In this document: positions 53,713 to 64,000 of the stretch, piece by piece
How positions within the stretch are numbered: position 1 is the first letter of the stretch
Layout: each line of letters starts with the position of its first letter
NCBI GenBank assembly: GCA_940671915.1
Contig: CALNVZ010003426.1
Span: 15,850,022 to 15,914,021, forward strand
Source of the DNA: Paracentrotus lividus
Taxonomy: Eukaryota; Echinodermata; Echinoidea; Camarodonta; Echinidae
Reading direction: 5' to 3'
Length of the DNA stretch: 64,000 nt
Translations under genes and position numbers: made by a program
Notes under the pieces: model-generated
What the model was told of the DNA's origin: nothing
The model's input: the letters and a program-made list of their open reading frames with translations, nothing else
The model's database searches: none

Positions 53713-54383
53713 GTGGGGTTGACTAACCTAATCTCATGCACATTGAACGCCTCATTGAACAACACAAGGTCTTTCTTTCGTTCCCTTTCGTCTCCTTTTT
53801 CTATGCCTCGATGATTACTGTCTCCAAGAGACTCCATTCTAACCTCACTGGCACCTGTTCCATTTCCATCATCTCTCTGCTCCACATTCCACTGTAATGT
53901 ACACGCGCCATCCATGTTACATTCATTCTTACGTAACGCTTCATTGTACGTCACCTGATCTTTGTTTGTTTCTCTCATATCTCCTCTGTCACTATGAGTA
54001 ACAATGAACACATCATCACCACGACTCTTTGTTCGAGCAATCTCGCATTCATCATCACCGTGGTTAACATTCCATTGTGTTACCTGTGTGTCCTCTGTGT
54101 TACACTTCAAGTCAGAAATAGCATCTACACCAACACCATCTCTGCTATTCACTACATCGGTGTTATTGTTAATATTCACATCACTAGATTCTACTCTACC
54201 ATCCTCACTTTCACCTATCTGTGATGAGCAGTCATCTAGGTCTAATGATGCGAGTGTATACCCTAGTGTATTAGTGTCCATGCTCAACCCAGCATTACCA
54301 TTCTTCACATTCTCCTCATCTATTTCCACTTTGAGATTAGTGTTAGTGGTATCCACACGCACTTCCTTACACCCTCGAACCAC
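53628..54383 (-). pseudogene. Acidic Asn/Asp/Glu-rich frame in the same element
   Basis: 251 codons, strongly acidic, with two related blocks (VTQWNVNHGDDECEIA and TLQWNVEQRDDGNGTG; TNKDQVTYNEAL and RKKDLVLFNEAF). This acidic repeated style echoes the gag-only LTR element at 21.4-21.9 kb, but I see no direct sequence match. Confidence 0.45.
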
Positions 54384-54880
54384 AGTTCACGTCCCTCAGA
54401 TAGCAACGTGAAATCAATCAATTCAACAATATGAGTCTGGTCAACAAGACCGATTACTGGAACATCATTATCACACAAATAATCATCGAACCCAAAATCA
54501 TCAACAAGTACATCAAAACCAAAATGATCAGCAACAGATTCTGTGATTAGTTTGATTTGAGAGCCACTTAGTAATTCTACAGAAATTTCATGATTCTCAA
54601 CGGTAGTGGCATAGAAACATGGCTTAGATTTAGAATTACACGTAGGTCTATGTACAGATGATTTAGAATTACGAGTATGTACAGCATGAGATGATTTAGA
54701 ATTACAAAGATGTACGGATGATTCATGCAAAATTATTTGCGATGGGCAGGCCCTATTTCTAGGCGTAGCAAGCACCGCGACTGCTGCATCGGCCAATGCA
54801 GCCCTAGCCCTTGGCTGACACATTTCTCTGCGGGTGGGAATAAACAAAGTATTACAATTAAGGAACCTCTCGTCTACCAC
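54320..54880 (-). pseudogene. Frame with a retropepsin-like remnant lacking the catalytic Asp
   Basis: 186 codons. The N-terminal half has CNSKSS-type repeats. VENHEISVELLSGSQIKLI and TESVADHFG fit the retroviral-type aspartic protease pattern in which DTGS or DSGS is expected; here it reads LSGS, so the catalytic Asp is missing. An acidic GFDVLVDDFGFDDYL stretch follows. Low-confidence family call. Confidence 0.4.
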
Positions 54881-54975
54881 CGATAGAACACGGCGAGCCT
54901 AGCCCCAATTTATAGGGTTAAATTACTTTGGTAGCGTGTTAACTCGACGGGTGAGATCAGACCAAGCTGTCACCA

Positions 54976-55140
54976 CGCCATTAGTTAGACAATACACTTA
55001 TTGTGAAATAAATATAAATAAGGAAATACACTAAGCTACTTTGAGGTGACGTTGTTTTATTACCCGAGCGATGGGGCTAGGAGAGCGACCACAGATGCCG
55101 CACTTTCACATTCAACATAACCCAATGAATATATTGGCGT
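54976..55140 (-). repeat. Terminal direct repeat, intact copy (5' on the minus strand)
   Basis: 165 bp, CGCCATTAG to ATTGGCGT on the + strand. About 97 percent identical to the split copy by eye. Confidence 0.8.
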
Positions 55141-55619
55141 TGAGTAAATTGCAAAAGCATCATTTTACCTACCATAAAGCTACAAAAAGAGACCCGTAGA
55201 GACTACGTTGGTAGTAAAAATCGATCTATAGTTCCAAAATATTTTTAATAAGTAATTTTGAATATATGTTTTTTTTAAATTACACTGCACTTTTGATTTC
55301 TTTTTGTCAGCAAGCAGAAAATTTAGGAAAAAACCTCAATCTAGCTCCATTTTCAGCTGACATAATTGTTCATAGTCTGATTTACGAAACTATCAAATTA
55401 GCGCATCCCGGGGTACCCATCTCATGTTCTGACGTGGTCTGACACCTTCTAAATATATGCAGTAAGGAGCAGTGTACGTTTTAATACGCATTATTGAAAT
55501 TTTACAGAATTTTATGAGTTTTCATACTGTTATTAACCAATTTCATCACTTCAATTTTCGATAATATTGAAAAGTTTCCTAAAACAAAATGTCTAAATAT
55601 CAGCGAAACCGTGATTGAT
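55141..55619. other. No gene recognised
   Basis: AT-rich, unclassified; part of the composite insertion. Confidence 0.5.
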
Positions 55620-56298
55620 AGCCGGCGTCAGTTGGGTTGACGTCAATGACCGTAGCCTGTCTCCTCTTGTCGCGACAAGGTGCTAAAAAGTTGTAGATTG
55701 TCGCCAGATAGAACATGTTTAGCAGAGTGGAACGGCGGCCAGTGGTAGGTTGCCGCGCTCCAGCGTACGTCGCACGCATCGCTGAACCGAAAGGCCAGTG
55801 AAATTTAAGCCGCTACGGCCTTTGTCGCCACCTATACATTCACCAAAATCAGGATCGGCCTCCCATTCAGATACTGTACAGTCGCCGTTGAATTTTGAAA
55901 TTTTCAAAAATCACTCACGACCCAAATTATAATGCGCGACTGAGAGGACTATCACGAATATAAAGGCGACAGGCCGCCATCAGGTAGAAAACACTCGATC
56001 GCCTGTGTCAGTCGCGAGGATCGCCACTGTGCGCAAGTTCATATTTTGGTTGATTTTATGCTGCGACGAGAGAAGTCGAGCTGCGAGATTCGCGAAGGTC
56101 GAGGCTATTGTATTATCGGATACAAGCTATTGTTAGTCTATTTTTTGCATGGAAGCAAGTCGATGTCGTAGCCTATCGTAGACAGAGTCGTAGATACGTG
56201 TATCATCTTCGGTCACCTACGATTCTGACACGATTCTGGCAGGTTCTAACATGCATAGGTTGTCGCCACAACGATCGCCTCCTGTGGGACAGGCCCTT
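55620..56298. mobile_element. Element A fragment with right terminal inverted repeat
   Basis: Begins GGCGTCAGTTGGGTTGACGT, shared with 48933-48960, and ends in the 43-bp terminal repeat (56256-56298) that is the inverse of 48788-48830. It is rich in TGTCGCC/GGCGACA motifs. A second partial copy follows element B at 56377-56470. Confidence 0.55.
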
Positions 56299-56470
56299 TA
56301 GTAAGATTGGAGCTAACTCCGTGGTTGGCGGATAAAGATATGACTAACTTGTCCATGGTTCCGTGAAACGCCCCCCTGTCTTCTCTTGTCGCTATCGAAG
56401 ATTATCGCCAGATATCTCATGTTTAGCGGCCTAGAACGGCGGCCGGTTGTAGGTTGCCGCACTATACAGC

Positions 56471-57334
56471 GTAGGGGAGACCGGGGACGGACGTTACAAA
56501 ATTCACATTTTGGGCCAGATAATTCTAATGAAATACTCACACACTCCATTTTGGGTCTGTAGTTAGCCTATTATGTTGGCTAGAACCTGAGGCACATAGA
56601 ACTTGAAAACATGTAAACACTAATTAACTACAGCTTAATTAATGAAGACATTTTTTTTTTGTAACAACCTACCCCGTATACGGGGTAAGTTGTTACATCA
56701 TACAGGGTAGATTGTTACTATATGTAAACATACGGGGTAATTTCACAATGTGTAAATCTCTTAAACCATACTTTTTTTTCCAACTTTCCAGTTTCTTGGT
56801 ATCGTTAACAGAAGATCAAGTAGAGCTCTAGAATAGACTAAAGTAATGATATAAATATCTAAATATTAACACCAGAAAATTGAAACAAAATTACTTTACA
56901 TGTGAAATTTGGGGTAGGTTGTTACATCGACATGGGGTAGGTTGTTGTAACAACCTACCCCATGGGTGATTTTACACATAAACTCAACTGTAGCAAAGCC
57001 ATTAGGCAGAATTTCAGGGCAAGGCTCAGGGGTATATTAGTGACATACATGTCCTATATTCACAATACCAGACTATCATCATGTGCCTTCAGTTGTAAGA
57101 ACTATTACAAATTTTAATTTTTGTCAAAAATTCACTTGGAACTGTAAAAAATGGTTTTTGTTGATTTAATTTTTAATAAAACAACGGAGAAACCTCACGA
57201 CCGGCAGTTCATCACAGCTATGTGTAGGGTGTATATAAATGCCAGTTAGCACGAACTCTCTTGTTCCAACTTAGCACACTGTCTGAGAACTGTAACAACT
57301 TACCCGTGTAACTTCCATCCCCGGTCTCCCCTAC
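56471..57334. mobile_element. Element with GTAGGGGAGACCGGGGA ends and GGGGTAGGTTGTTACA repeats
   Basis: Termini GTAGGGGAGACCGGGGA and TCCCCGGTCTCCCCTAC. The interior repeats TAACAACCTACCCCG-type phrases in both orientations (56670-56715, 56920-56975, 57295-57307). Nonautonomous; class not determined. It interrupts the trailing element A copy. Confidence 0.6.
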
Positions 57335-57608
57335 GTTTTGCATACATTCTGACGTGTAAAATGTTAAAAATCTGAAAATGGGTCCGTTATCATTAAATTA
57401 AAGTTGCCCTTTTAGGCTTGTGAACTTCAAAAAATGACATGTTTGCATTCAATCATTGCTCACTCAAGCATGAGTAGATAATCTTTCCTAAAATTCGCTC
57501 CCATTAAGGTTAATTAGATTCCCTACATGGACATATAATTAGTTTTTTAAAATTCCTCCTGGTTCAAATGAAATAGGGGGACCTTTCTTTTTGTTTTGTG
57601 TTTATATA

Positions 57609-58437
57609 CCGAGTGAGTCCAAAAAAAATTTACACCTAGAAAAATTTCAATAAAAGAAAACTAATTTATAAACCCTAAATTATTTTACATATTTTGAAAG
57701 AGTAACTCCTCCCGCATCTTCCGGTACCATTTTTGTGTGGTATGTATTTACGCTTGGATGAACACGATGCATTGTTTGCGAACATGCAAATTTCGAATTG
57801 TGCCAGGGTGGGGATGAAACTGAAACAACAAAAGCTGACAAAAAAGCAACTCCAGCATTAATAGAATGGCATAACTTTTTAACGAAAATTTCTTCCGCTT
57901 AATAACTTGGCAGGGGTGTTGTTACACATATGGCCTACATTTTGTATGAAAATGAGATAAATCTGTAGAGTCAGGCATGAGTGAGCACACGTCAAAGACA
58001 AAATAATCTCTTTTCAAAAGTATTAGGAGGCCTTTTAGGTCTGTCAGTGGCAATTCACTCTTTGATGTGTTCTCATTCGTGCATTACTTGACGAGTCATA
58101 CAAAATGTAGTCAATATGTGTAACAACAATCCTGCCAAGTTATTAAGTGGAAGGCATTTTCGTTAAAAAGTTATACTATTTTATTCATGATGGAGTTGCT
58201 TTTTTGTCAGCTTTTGTTGTTTCAATTTCATCCCCACCCGGGCACAATTCGAAATTTGCATGTTCGCAAACAATGCATCGTGTTCATCCAAGCGTAAAGA
58301 TATACCACACAAAAATGGTACCGGAAGATGCGGGAGGAGTTACTCTTTCAAAATATGTAAAATAAATTATGTTTTATAAATTGATTTTCTTTTTATTGAC
58401 ATTTTTCTAGGTGTAAAGTTTTTTTTTACTCACTCGG
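57609..58437. mobile_element. Palindromic TA-flanked element with CCGAGTGAGT ends
   Basis: About 829 bp with inverted ends CCGAGTGAGTCCAAAAAAAA, bordered by TATATA on both sides. The arms pair for about 350 bp, for example AGTAACTCCTCCCGCATCTT with the inverse at 58324-58345. Tc1/mariner-like, no transposase. Confidence 0.7.
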
Positions 58438-59739
58438 TATATACACACACAAATAAAACCAAAAACAAATGGAAGCCGTCAGAGCATAATGCTGCAGAGC
58501 AGTCGCCGCCGGATTAGGCTATCTGTCGGTCAGCGCTTGGTGAGTTTAAAAAAAAAGATCCGGGCGGCGCACAGTGGGCCAGAATGAACTAAAAGTGCGA
58601 CAAAACTAATTCCTCACCGAAGACGGATAACTAAATTCTTAAGAGAAGTCCTTCTATGGTTTTCAGACCCGCAGAATTCGATGAGAACAATTTCAAAAAC
58701 TTATGACGTCATTAAAATGCTCTTTTCTGATTGGACAAGACAAATATCAATAGTAACACATAGGTATATTCATTTTTATTTTGATTAGTGGGACTTATAG
58801 GGGGTTTCAAGACATGAGAAACACTATAAGAGTATTTTAAAATGTCTATGACGTCATTAAAATACCCATTTCTGATTGGTTAGAGCGGATTTCTTCGTAA
58901 AAGTTACATAACTGATATTATTTTCATAAGTGAGGTGTGTATGGGTTATAGACCACAGAAACATTGTTAACATGATTAGAGTATCTTTTAAATTATCTGA
59001 CTTCATTAACATACTGGGTTTTTTTACTGCACGAGAAAAATGCTTTTTATTAGAGAGATTTATATTATTTGGAACTTTAATGGGGTTTTACGGACTAATG
59101 AAAGGGGAGTCTCTTTTTTATTCATAAAAATACGGTTTTTCTGATGAGACCAGTAGGCGTATTCATCAAATAAGAGAAATCATTTTGATTTGGCTAATTG
59201 TTCTTGATTATGACGGAAAAGTTATTGCAATTTATATAATTTATCTACGATTCCTTCTCTAAATGAACTTATTGTATTTTATTTTCCTAATCGCAGCAAT
59301 AAAAATACAGTTGTCATATAAACATATAATAAAAAAATAAATAAAAGAAGCACAAATGGCTTCATGGCCCATTCAGCTTTGTAAACATAACGATGCTGAT
59401 CTTCCATGGGGTCCAGAAATTACAGAAATTTCGAAAGACAAAAAAAAAAAAAAAACAATGATCAGATATCAAACTATAAATATAAAATGAAAAAGAGTAT
59501 AATGATAAAGACACAGTTAAATGTGTTTATAAGTAGGCATGTTCTCCTGACCGAAGTAGCAAAACATATATGTGAATACAAGTCATAATTTAAGAATGAT
59601 CGGTTATGACTTTATTGCATAATAAGTGTTTGGAAACAAACGATAATAACCTATTATGACATAGGTGAGCCCCAATTAAATACCATAATACTATTTCAAG
59701 ATTAAGATCATTAGATGGTCATGAAATTGATACCCTTAC
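58438..59739. other. No gene; weak about 155-bp tandem similarity
   Basis: Phrases TATGACGTCATTAAAAT and TTTCTGATTGG recur near 58700, 58850 and (diverged) 58995. Otherwise AT-rich unclassified sequence. Confidence 0.45.
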
Positions 59740-61290
59740 AAAAATGTCCTGTGGTAATTCCGTGGTAACTGGTTTTACCCACACAATTACCACAGGAATA
59801 CCTCATACCACAGGAATATGTGTGGTATATACCGATAGAGTCGTGGTGGGTAACGAGAATTGGTGCCTTGTGGTATTCCTGTGGTACCAAAATTACCACA
59901 CAAAATACCACAGGAATATCTTATAACGCAAATGTGTGGTATATACTTTAGATTCGTGTGGTATTCCTGTGGTACCCAAATTACCACACGAAATACCACA
60001 GGATTCTCATAGCCACAGGAAGTGTGTGGTAATATAACATAGAGTCGTGTGGTAATGAAAATGGGTGTATGTTGTATTCCTGTGGTACCTAAATTACCAC
60101 ACAAAATACCACAGGTAGATCTCATACCACAGAAAATGTGTGGTAGTATAACATAGAGTTATGTGGTAATGATATGGCTGTCTGTGTACCCAGAGTACCA
60201 CACAAAGTACCACAGTACAGGAAATGTCTGGTAATATACCATAGAATCGTGTGGTGATAAAAATGGGTACCTGTGGTGTTCCAGATGTACCAAAATTACC
60301 ACAAAAAATACAAAAATCATATCACAGGAAATGTGGGGATATATATTTAATGGTGTCGTGTGGGAATGAAAATGGGTGTCTGTGGTATTCCTGTATAGTA
60401 CCTACATTACCACACAAAATACCACAGGAAGATCTCATACAACAGGTAATGTGTTGTAATACCATATAGAGTTGTGTGGTAATTAAAATGGGTGTCTGCG
60501 GTATTCCTGTGGTACCTAAATTACCACACAAATACCATAGGAAGATCTCATACCACAGGATATGTGTGGTAATATAACACAAAATTATGTGGTAATGATA
60601 ATGGCTGTCTGTGGTATTCCTGTGGTACCCAGAGTACCACACAAAGTACCACATGAATATCTAATACTACAGGAAATGAGTGTGGTAATATAGAGTCGTG
60701 TGGTAATGAAAATGGGTACCTGTGGTATTCCTGTGGTACCTAAATTACAACACAAAATACAACAGGAAAATTTCATACCACAGAAAATGTGGGGTAATAT
60801 ATCATGGAGTCGTGTGGGAATGAAAATGGGTGCCTGTGATATTCCTGTATAGTACCTATATTACCACACAAAATACCACATGAAGTGCTCATACAACAGG
60901 TAATGTACATATAGAGTTGTGTGGTAATTGAAATGGGTGTCTGTGGTATTCCTGTGGTACATAAATTACCACACAAATACCATAGGAAGATCTCGTACCA
61001 CAAGAAATGTGTGATAATATAACACAGAGTTATGTGGTAATGATAATGTGTGTCTGTGGTATTCCTGTGGTACCCAGAGTACCACACAAAGTACCACATG
61101 AATATCTAATACTACAGGAAATGAGTGTGGTAATATAGAGTCGTGTGGTAATTAAAATGGGTACCTGTGGTATTCATGTGGTACCTAAATTACAACATAA
61201 AATACAACAGGAATATCTCACAGAAAATGTGGGGTAATTGTCTGTGGTATTCTTGTACAGTCTGTGTGGAATAAATATTTAGGTATCATC
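59740..61290. repeat. TGTGGTA/TACCACA satellite, well-preserved part
   Basis: Units of about 100-180 bp containing ATTCCTGTGGTACC, AAATTACCACACAAAATACC, ACAGGAA, ATCTCATACCACAGG and GAGTCGTGTGGTAATGAAAA. Because TGTGGTA and TACCACA alternate, each unit is full of self-complementary words. At least eight to nine units. Minus-strand frames (for example 60322-60654) are translations of the array, not proteins. Confidence 0.85.
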
Positions 61291-61740
61291 TCAAATGATG
61301 TGTGAATGTGGTACCAACTTAAAGCCAAAAGATTCTGATCTCACTGGATGCCATTTTGTCTCCCTTGCATGATAATTTGCCGTCGTAAACAAAAGTCGCA
61401 TCATCAATTTTTCTGTCGGCGCATAAGCTAATCCGTAAATAGCACACATCTTTTGTTCTCGGTGCGCTGGAATTCATTGCTATGATATGTGCGAAACCCA
61501 TAAGAAGCATCGCGCAATAAGAATATGTTTTCCTTGATTACCCTGAAGAAACTTGCTCATTACCTCAAGACGTGGCCAGCACAAATGGGTCGAAAATAAA
61601 TCTTGCAGAAAAGCCTATTGTTGGCCTAGTTATTATATAATATCATATAACTACTTTAAGAAGTGATCTAATTTCATACATTAAAAAAATATATTTACCA
61701 ACTATCCGATGTTTATTTGACACAGACGGTGCATATCTAT
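61291..61740. other. Non-satellite island, no gene recognised
   Basis: Unique-looking sequence between satellite blocks; a 64-codon minus frame at 61319-61510 has no recognisable feature. Confidence 0.5.
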
Positions 61741-62470
61741 ACTCTTGTATTACACATAAATACCAGCAGAAACATCTCATACCACTGGAAATATGTGTAA
61801 ATTATATCATCGTGTTAATCAAAAACAATACTCTATATCAATATAACTCATCTATCGTATATCAACACAGTGAGTACCACCACAATCACCACACAGTACG
61901 CCTACCACCATACTGATGACACACATATAATGATAACAGAATTATACTCACATATAGTGATATATAGTGGTGTGTTGGTACGGATATGTGGTGTGTGTAC
62001 TGTGTGTTGTGTGTGTGTGTGTGTGTGTGGAAGGATAATCATACCACAGGGAAATATCGTGGTAATATACCAGGTCGTGTGGTATTAATACACACAGGAA
62101 TCCACACACTATGTTACCACAGGATCCAATACCACTCACCTATTATAAATCTTGCTGTGGTGTGTGCTGTGGCGCGCGTGTGTAGTGTAGTGTGTGTGTA
62201 ATGTGGAAAATGTGCATGAGTGTGACAGTATAAACAATATTTTGGTGTAGTTTCCCTTGTGGTCTAAGGATTCTCTTTAGGCCTACTAGCTTTACAGGAA
62301 GGGACATTAGACCAAATGGGAATTAATTAGACCAAATGGTAATGTGACCATCACTGATTGTAGACAACAACCAAGAGGGATTAGACCAAATGGCCATAGT
62401 ATCAAAGTGGATTTACACCAAGTGTTAGTTCCCTGCTGAAGTGTAGAAGTCGTGTGGTATTCCTGTGGTA
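61741..62470. repeat. Diverged TACCACA/CACCACA satellite and (TG)n
   Basis: Scattered ACCACA and GTGTGGTA words, a (TG)n run at about 62007-62029, and a short island with repeated TTAGACCAAATGG phrases (62310-62390). Confidence 0.55.
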
Positions 62471-62729
62471 TTTTCATGTGGTATTATGGTAATTAGCTCA
62501 TTTGCACTAAAATGATGTTGTATGCACAAATCAGTATTTTTGAACGTTACCTAACTAAACAGTAATTCACTGCATATTGATGTATTTTCTTTGAGGGAAA
62601 TGTATTTCCTAACACAGAGTAACATCAAGAGCGATAATTATGAAATTTGCATTAATCATCAAGAAATATAGAAATAACTAACTGTGACCCAAAATATTTT
62701 GAAAAAATATTGGTATATATATCAGCGTG

Positions 62730-63637
62730 TGGTATTCCTTTAGTGTGTGCGGTATTCCTGTGGTAACGGCGTGTGGTAATCCTCGCTGTGTAACGCGTGT
62801 TTATCTGTGTAACGGCGCTGCTGGTAACCTGCGCGTAAGCGTAGTAAGGTAATTATGTGGTAATCCTTGAGTAACGGTGATATGAAATCCTGTGGTAACC
62901 TTTGTGTGGTTAATGGGTGTGTGGTCATAATATTTTTTTTACAACACGAATTTGGTCCGGTAATGCCAATTTTACCACAGGATTCGTGTGGTATTCATGG
63001 TAGGTAATGGTCCCAATTTTACACAGATTCGTGTTGTAACTTTCATGTGGTAAAATGCTCCCAATGTTTAGCCACAGGCATATCGTGGTGGTAATCATTG
63101 CGTAATGTCCCAATTTTACCACAGCGATTCGTGTGATAATTCATGTGGTAAATGTCCAATTTTACCACAAGCGATTTCGTTGGTAATCCGGTGTGTAATT
63201 TGTCCCAATTTTACGCAGCAGGATTCGCTGTGGTAATTCATGTGGTAAATGTCCGCACATTTACCACAAGGATTCGTGTGTAATCCAGTGGATCAATGTC
63301 CCAATTTTACCACAGGATATCGTTGTGTAAATTCATGTGAACAGGACGCGGATCAGAGACGGTTTAACGGGGGGTGCACAAAAGTACCTTCGAAAACTGT
63401 TCCACCGTCCGTTGGCCAGGCATGATCAAGCGGGGCGGGCCGGGGGGGGGGGGGGGGGGTGCGGGAGGAGGGGGGGGGGGGGGGGGGGGGGGTAACCGGC
63501 GGGCACGGGGGCGGGGGGGGGGTAGTGCTTCAAAAAAATTTCGGCCTTTGGCCGTTAAAATATTTCAAACATACTACATATAGGGTAGGGTCAGGTCAGC
63601 GTTTCCGCCTCCGAACAACTGACAAGCAAAAAAAAAA

Positions 63638-63676
<39 letters not shown>

Positions 63677-64000
63677 CTTAGCATTTTTAGGGGTGCGTTA
63701 AAAAGGTCATATACTATATTATACCTGATTTCCCAATTGTACGGGGTGCGCTAGCACCTTTAGCCCCCCCCCCCCTGATCCGCGCCTGGTAAATGTCCCA
63801 ATTTTACCACAATTCGTGTGGTAAATTTATGTGGAAATGTCCCAAATTTACCACCAGATTCGCGTGTGTAAAAATGTCCAATTTTACCACACAGGATTCG
63901 TCCTGTGGTAAAATGTCTGTGTAATTACCCACAGGATTACCACAAGGACCATTACCACAGGATTACCACAGGACATTTGTAAGGGTAAGTTGGGGGGGGT
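62730..64000. repeat. Satellite block with about 60-bp unit, low-quality looking
   Basis: Units of the form TCCCAATTTTACCACAGG, ATTCGTGTGGTAATTCATG and TGGTAAATG, with many single-base indels between copies. It is interrupted by a MITE at 63342-63788 and continues to the window end. Confidence 0.7.
63342..63788. mobile_element. MITE with CAGGACGCGGATCAG ends inserted in the satellite
   Basis: Left end CAGGACGCGGATCAG, right end CTGATCCGCGCCTG, close to the MITE at 41476. Inside are long G runs (63433-63491) and an A run (63637-63673). Satellite sequence resumes on both sides. Confidence 0.6.

Noticed and set aside
54880-54975. TGGTGACAGCTTGG considered as a primer-binding site
   Set aside because: It is not followed by the T-arm complement expected of a tRNA 3' end, so no tRNA match is supported.
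60322-61099. Minus frames with repeated GTTGIPQTP-like peptides
   Set aside because: They are translations of the TGTGGTA satellite, not a repeat protein.
59740-61290. Regular repeats considered as a CRISPR array
   Set aside because: Eukaryotic context, no unique equal-length spacers, unit is a self-complementary satellite, and no cas genes.

Overview
The window is AT-rich animal DNA with introns. It holds one convincing multi-exon gene, one small secreted-protein gene, and a very dense load of transposable elements and satellites. The main gene (19015-33378, + strand, eight coding exons) encodes a secreted astacin metalloprotease with the order signal peptide, prodomain with basic cleavage site, astacin domain, EGF-like, CUB, Thr-rich linker, CUB. 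This is the architecture and roughly 600-residue length of the sea-urchin blastula proteases BP10/SpAN. Together with a TU-like foldback element, it suggests an echinoderm, most likely a sea urchin. All names are family-level calls made by eye; no database search was possible.

Layout. 1-2560: no gene seen. 2560-10230: repeat complex made of a GC-rich mirror-motif repeat in two opposed arrays, a telomere-like array (3918-4895) and a foldback element with about 970-bp inverted arms (5336-9023). 10436-18192: several MITEs, three of them long palindromes or inverted pairs, one carrying divergent tRNA-like sequences. 18777-33581: the astacin gene. Its introns hold a young gag-only LTR retrotransposon (19425-22848) inside one arm of a larger inverted repeat, a 1.6-kb minisatellite, and two abutting palindromic TA-flanked elements. 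34-41 kb: more palindromic elements, two of them inserted side by side. 42627-42962: a small secreted protein with a poly(A) signal downstream. 43235-43745: nested MITEs. 43960-48502: a 5'-truncated, inactive L1/Tx1-type LINE on the - strand with a clear 13-bp target duplication. 48788-57334: nested DNA elements around a degenerate element with 165-bp terminal direct repeats. 57609-58437: another palindromic element. 59740-64000: a TGTGGTA/TACCACA satellite whose last 1.3 kb looks corrupted.

How it works together. The protease gene looks intact except for one splice-phase conflict between exons 3 and 4. Everything around it is transposon biology, mostly non-autonomous elements with long inverted arms. 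The only reverse transcriptase in view is the broken LINE, and no transposase reading frame was found, so the many MITEs must have been moved by enzymes encoded elsewhere.
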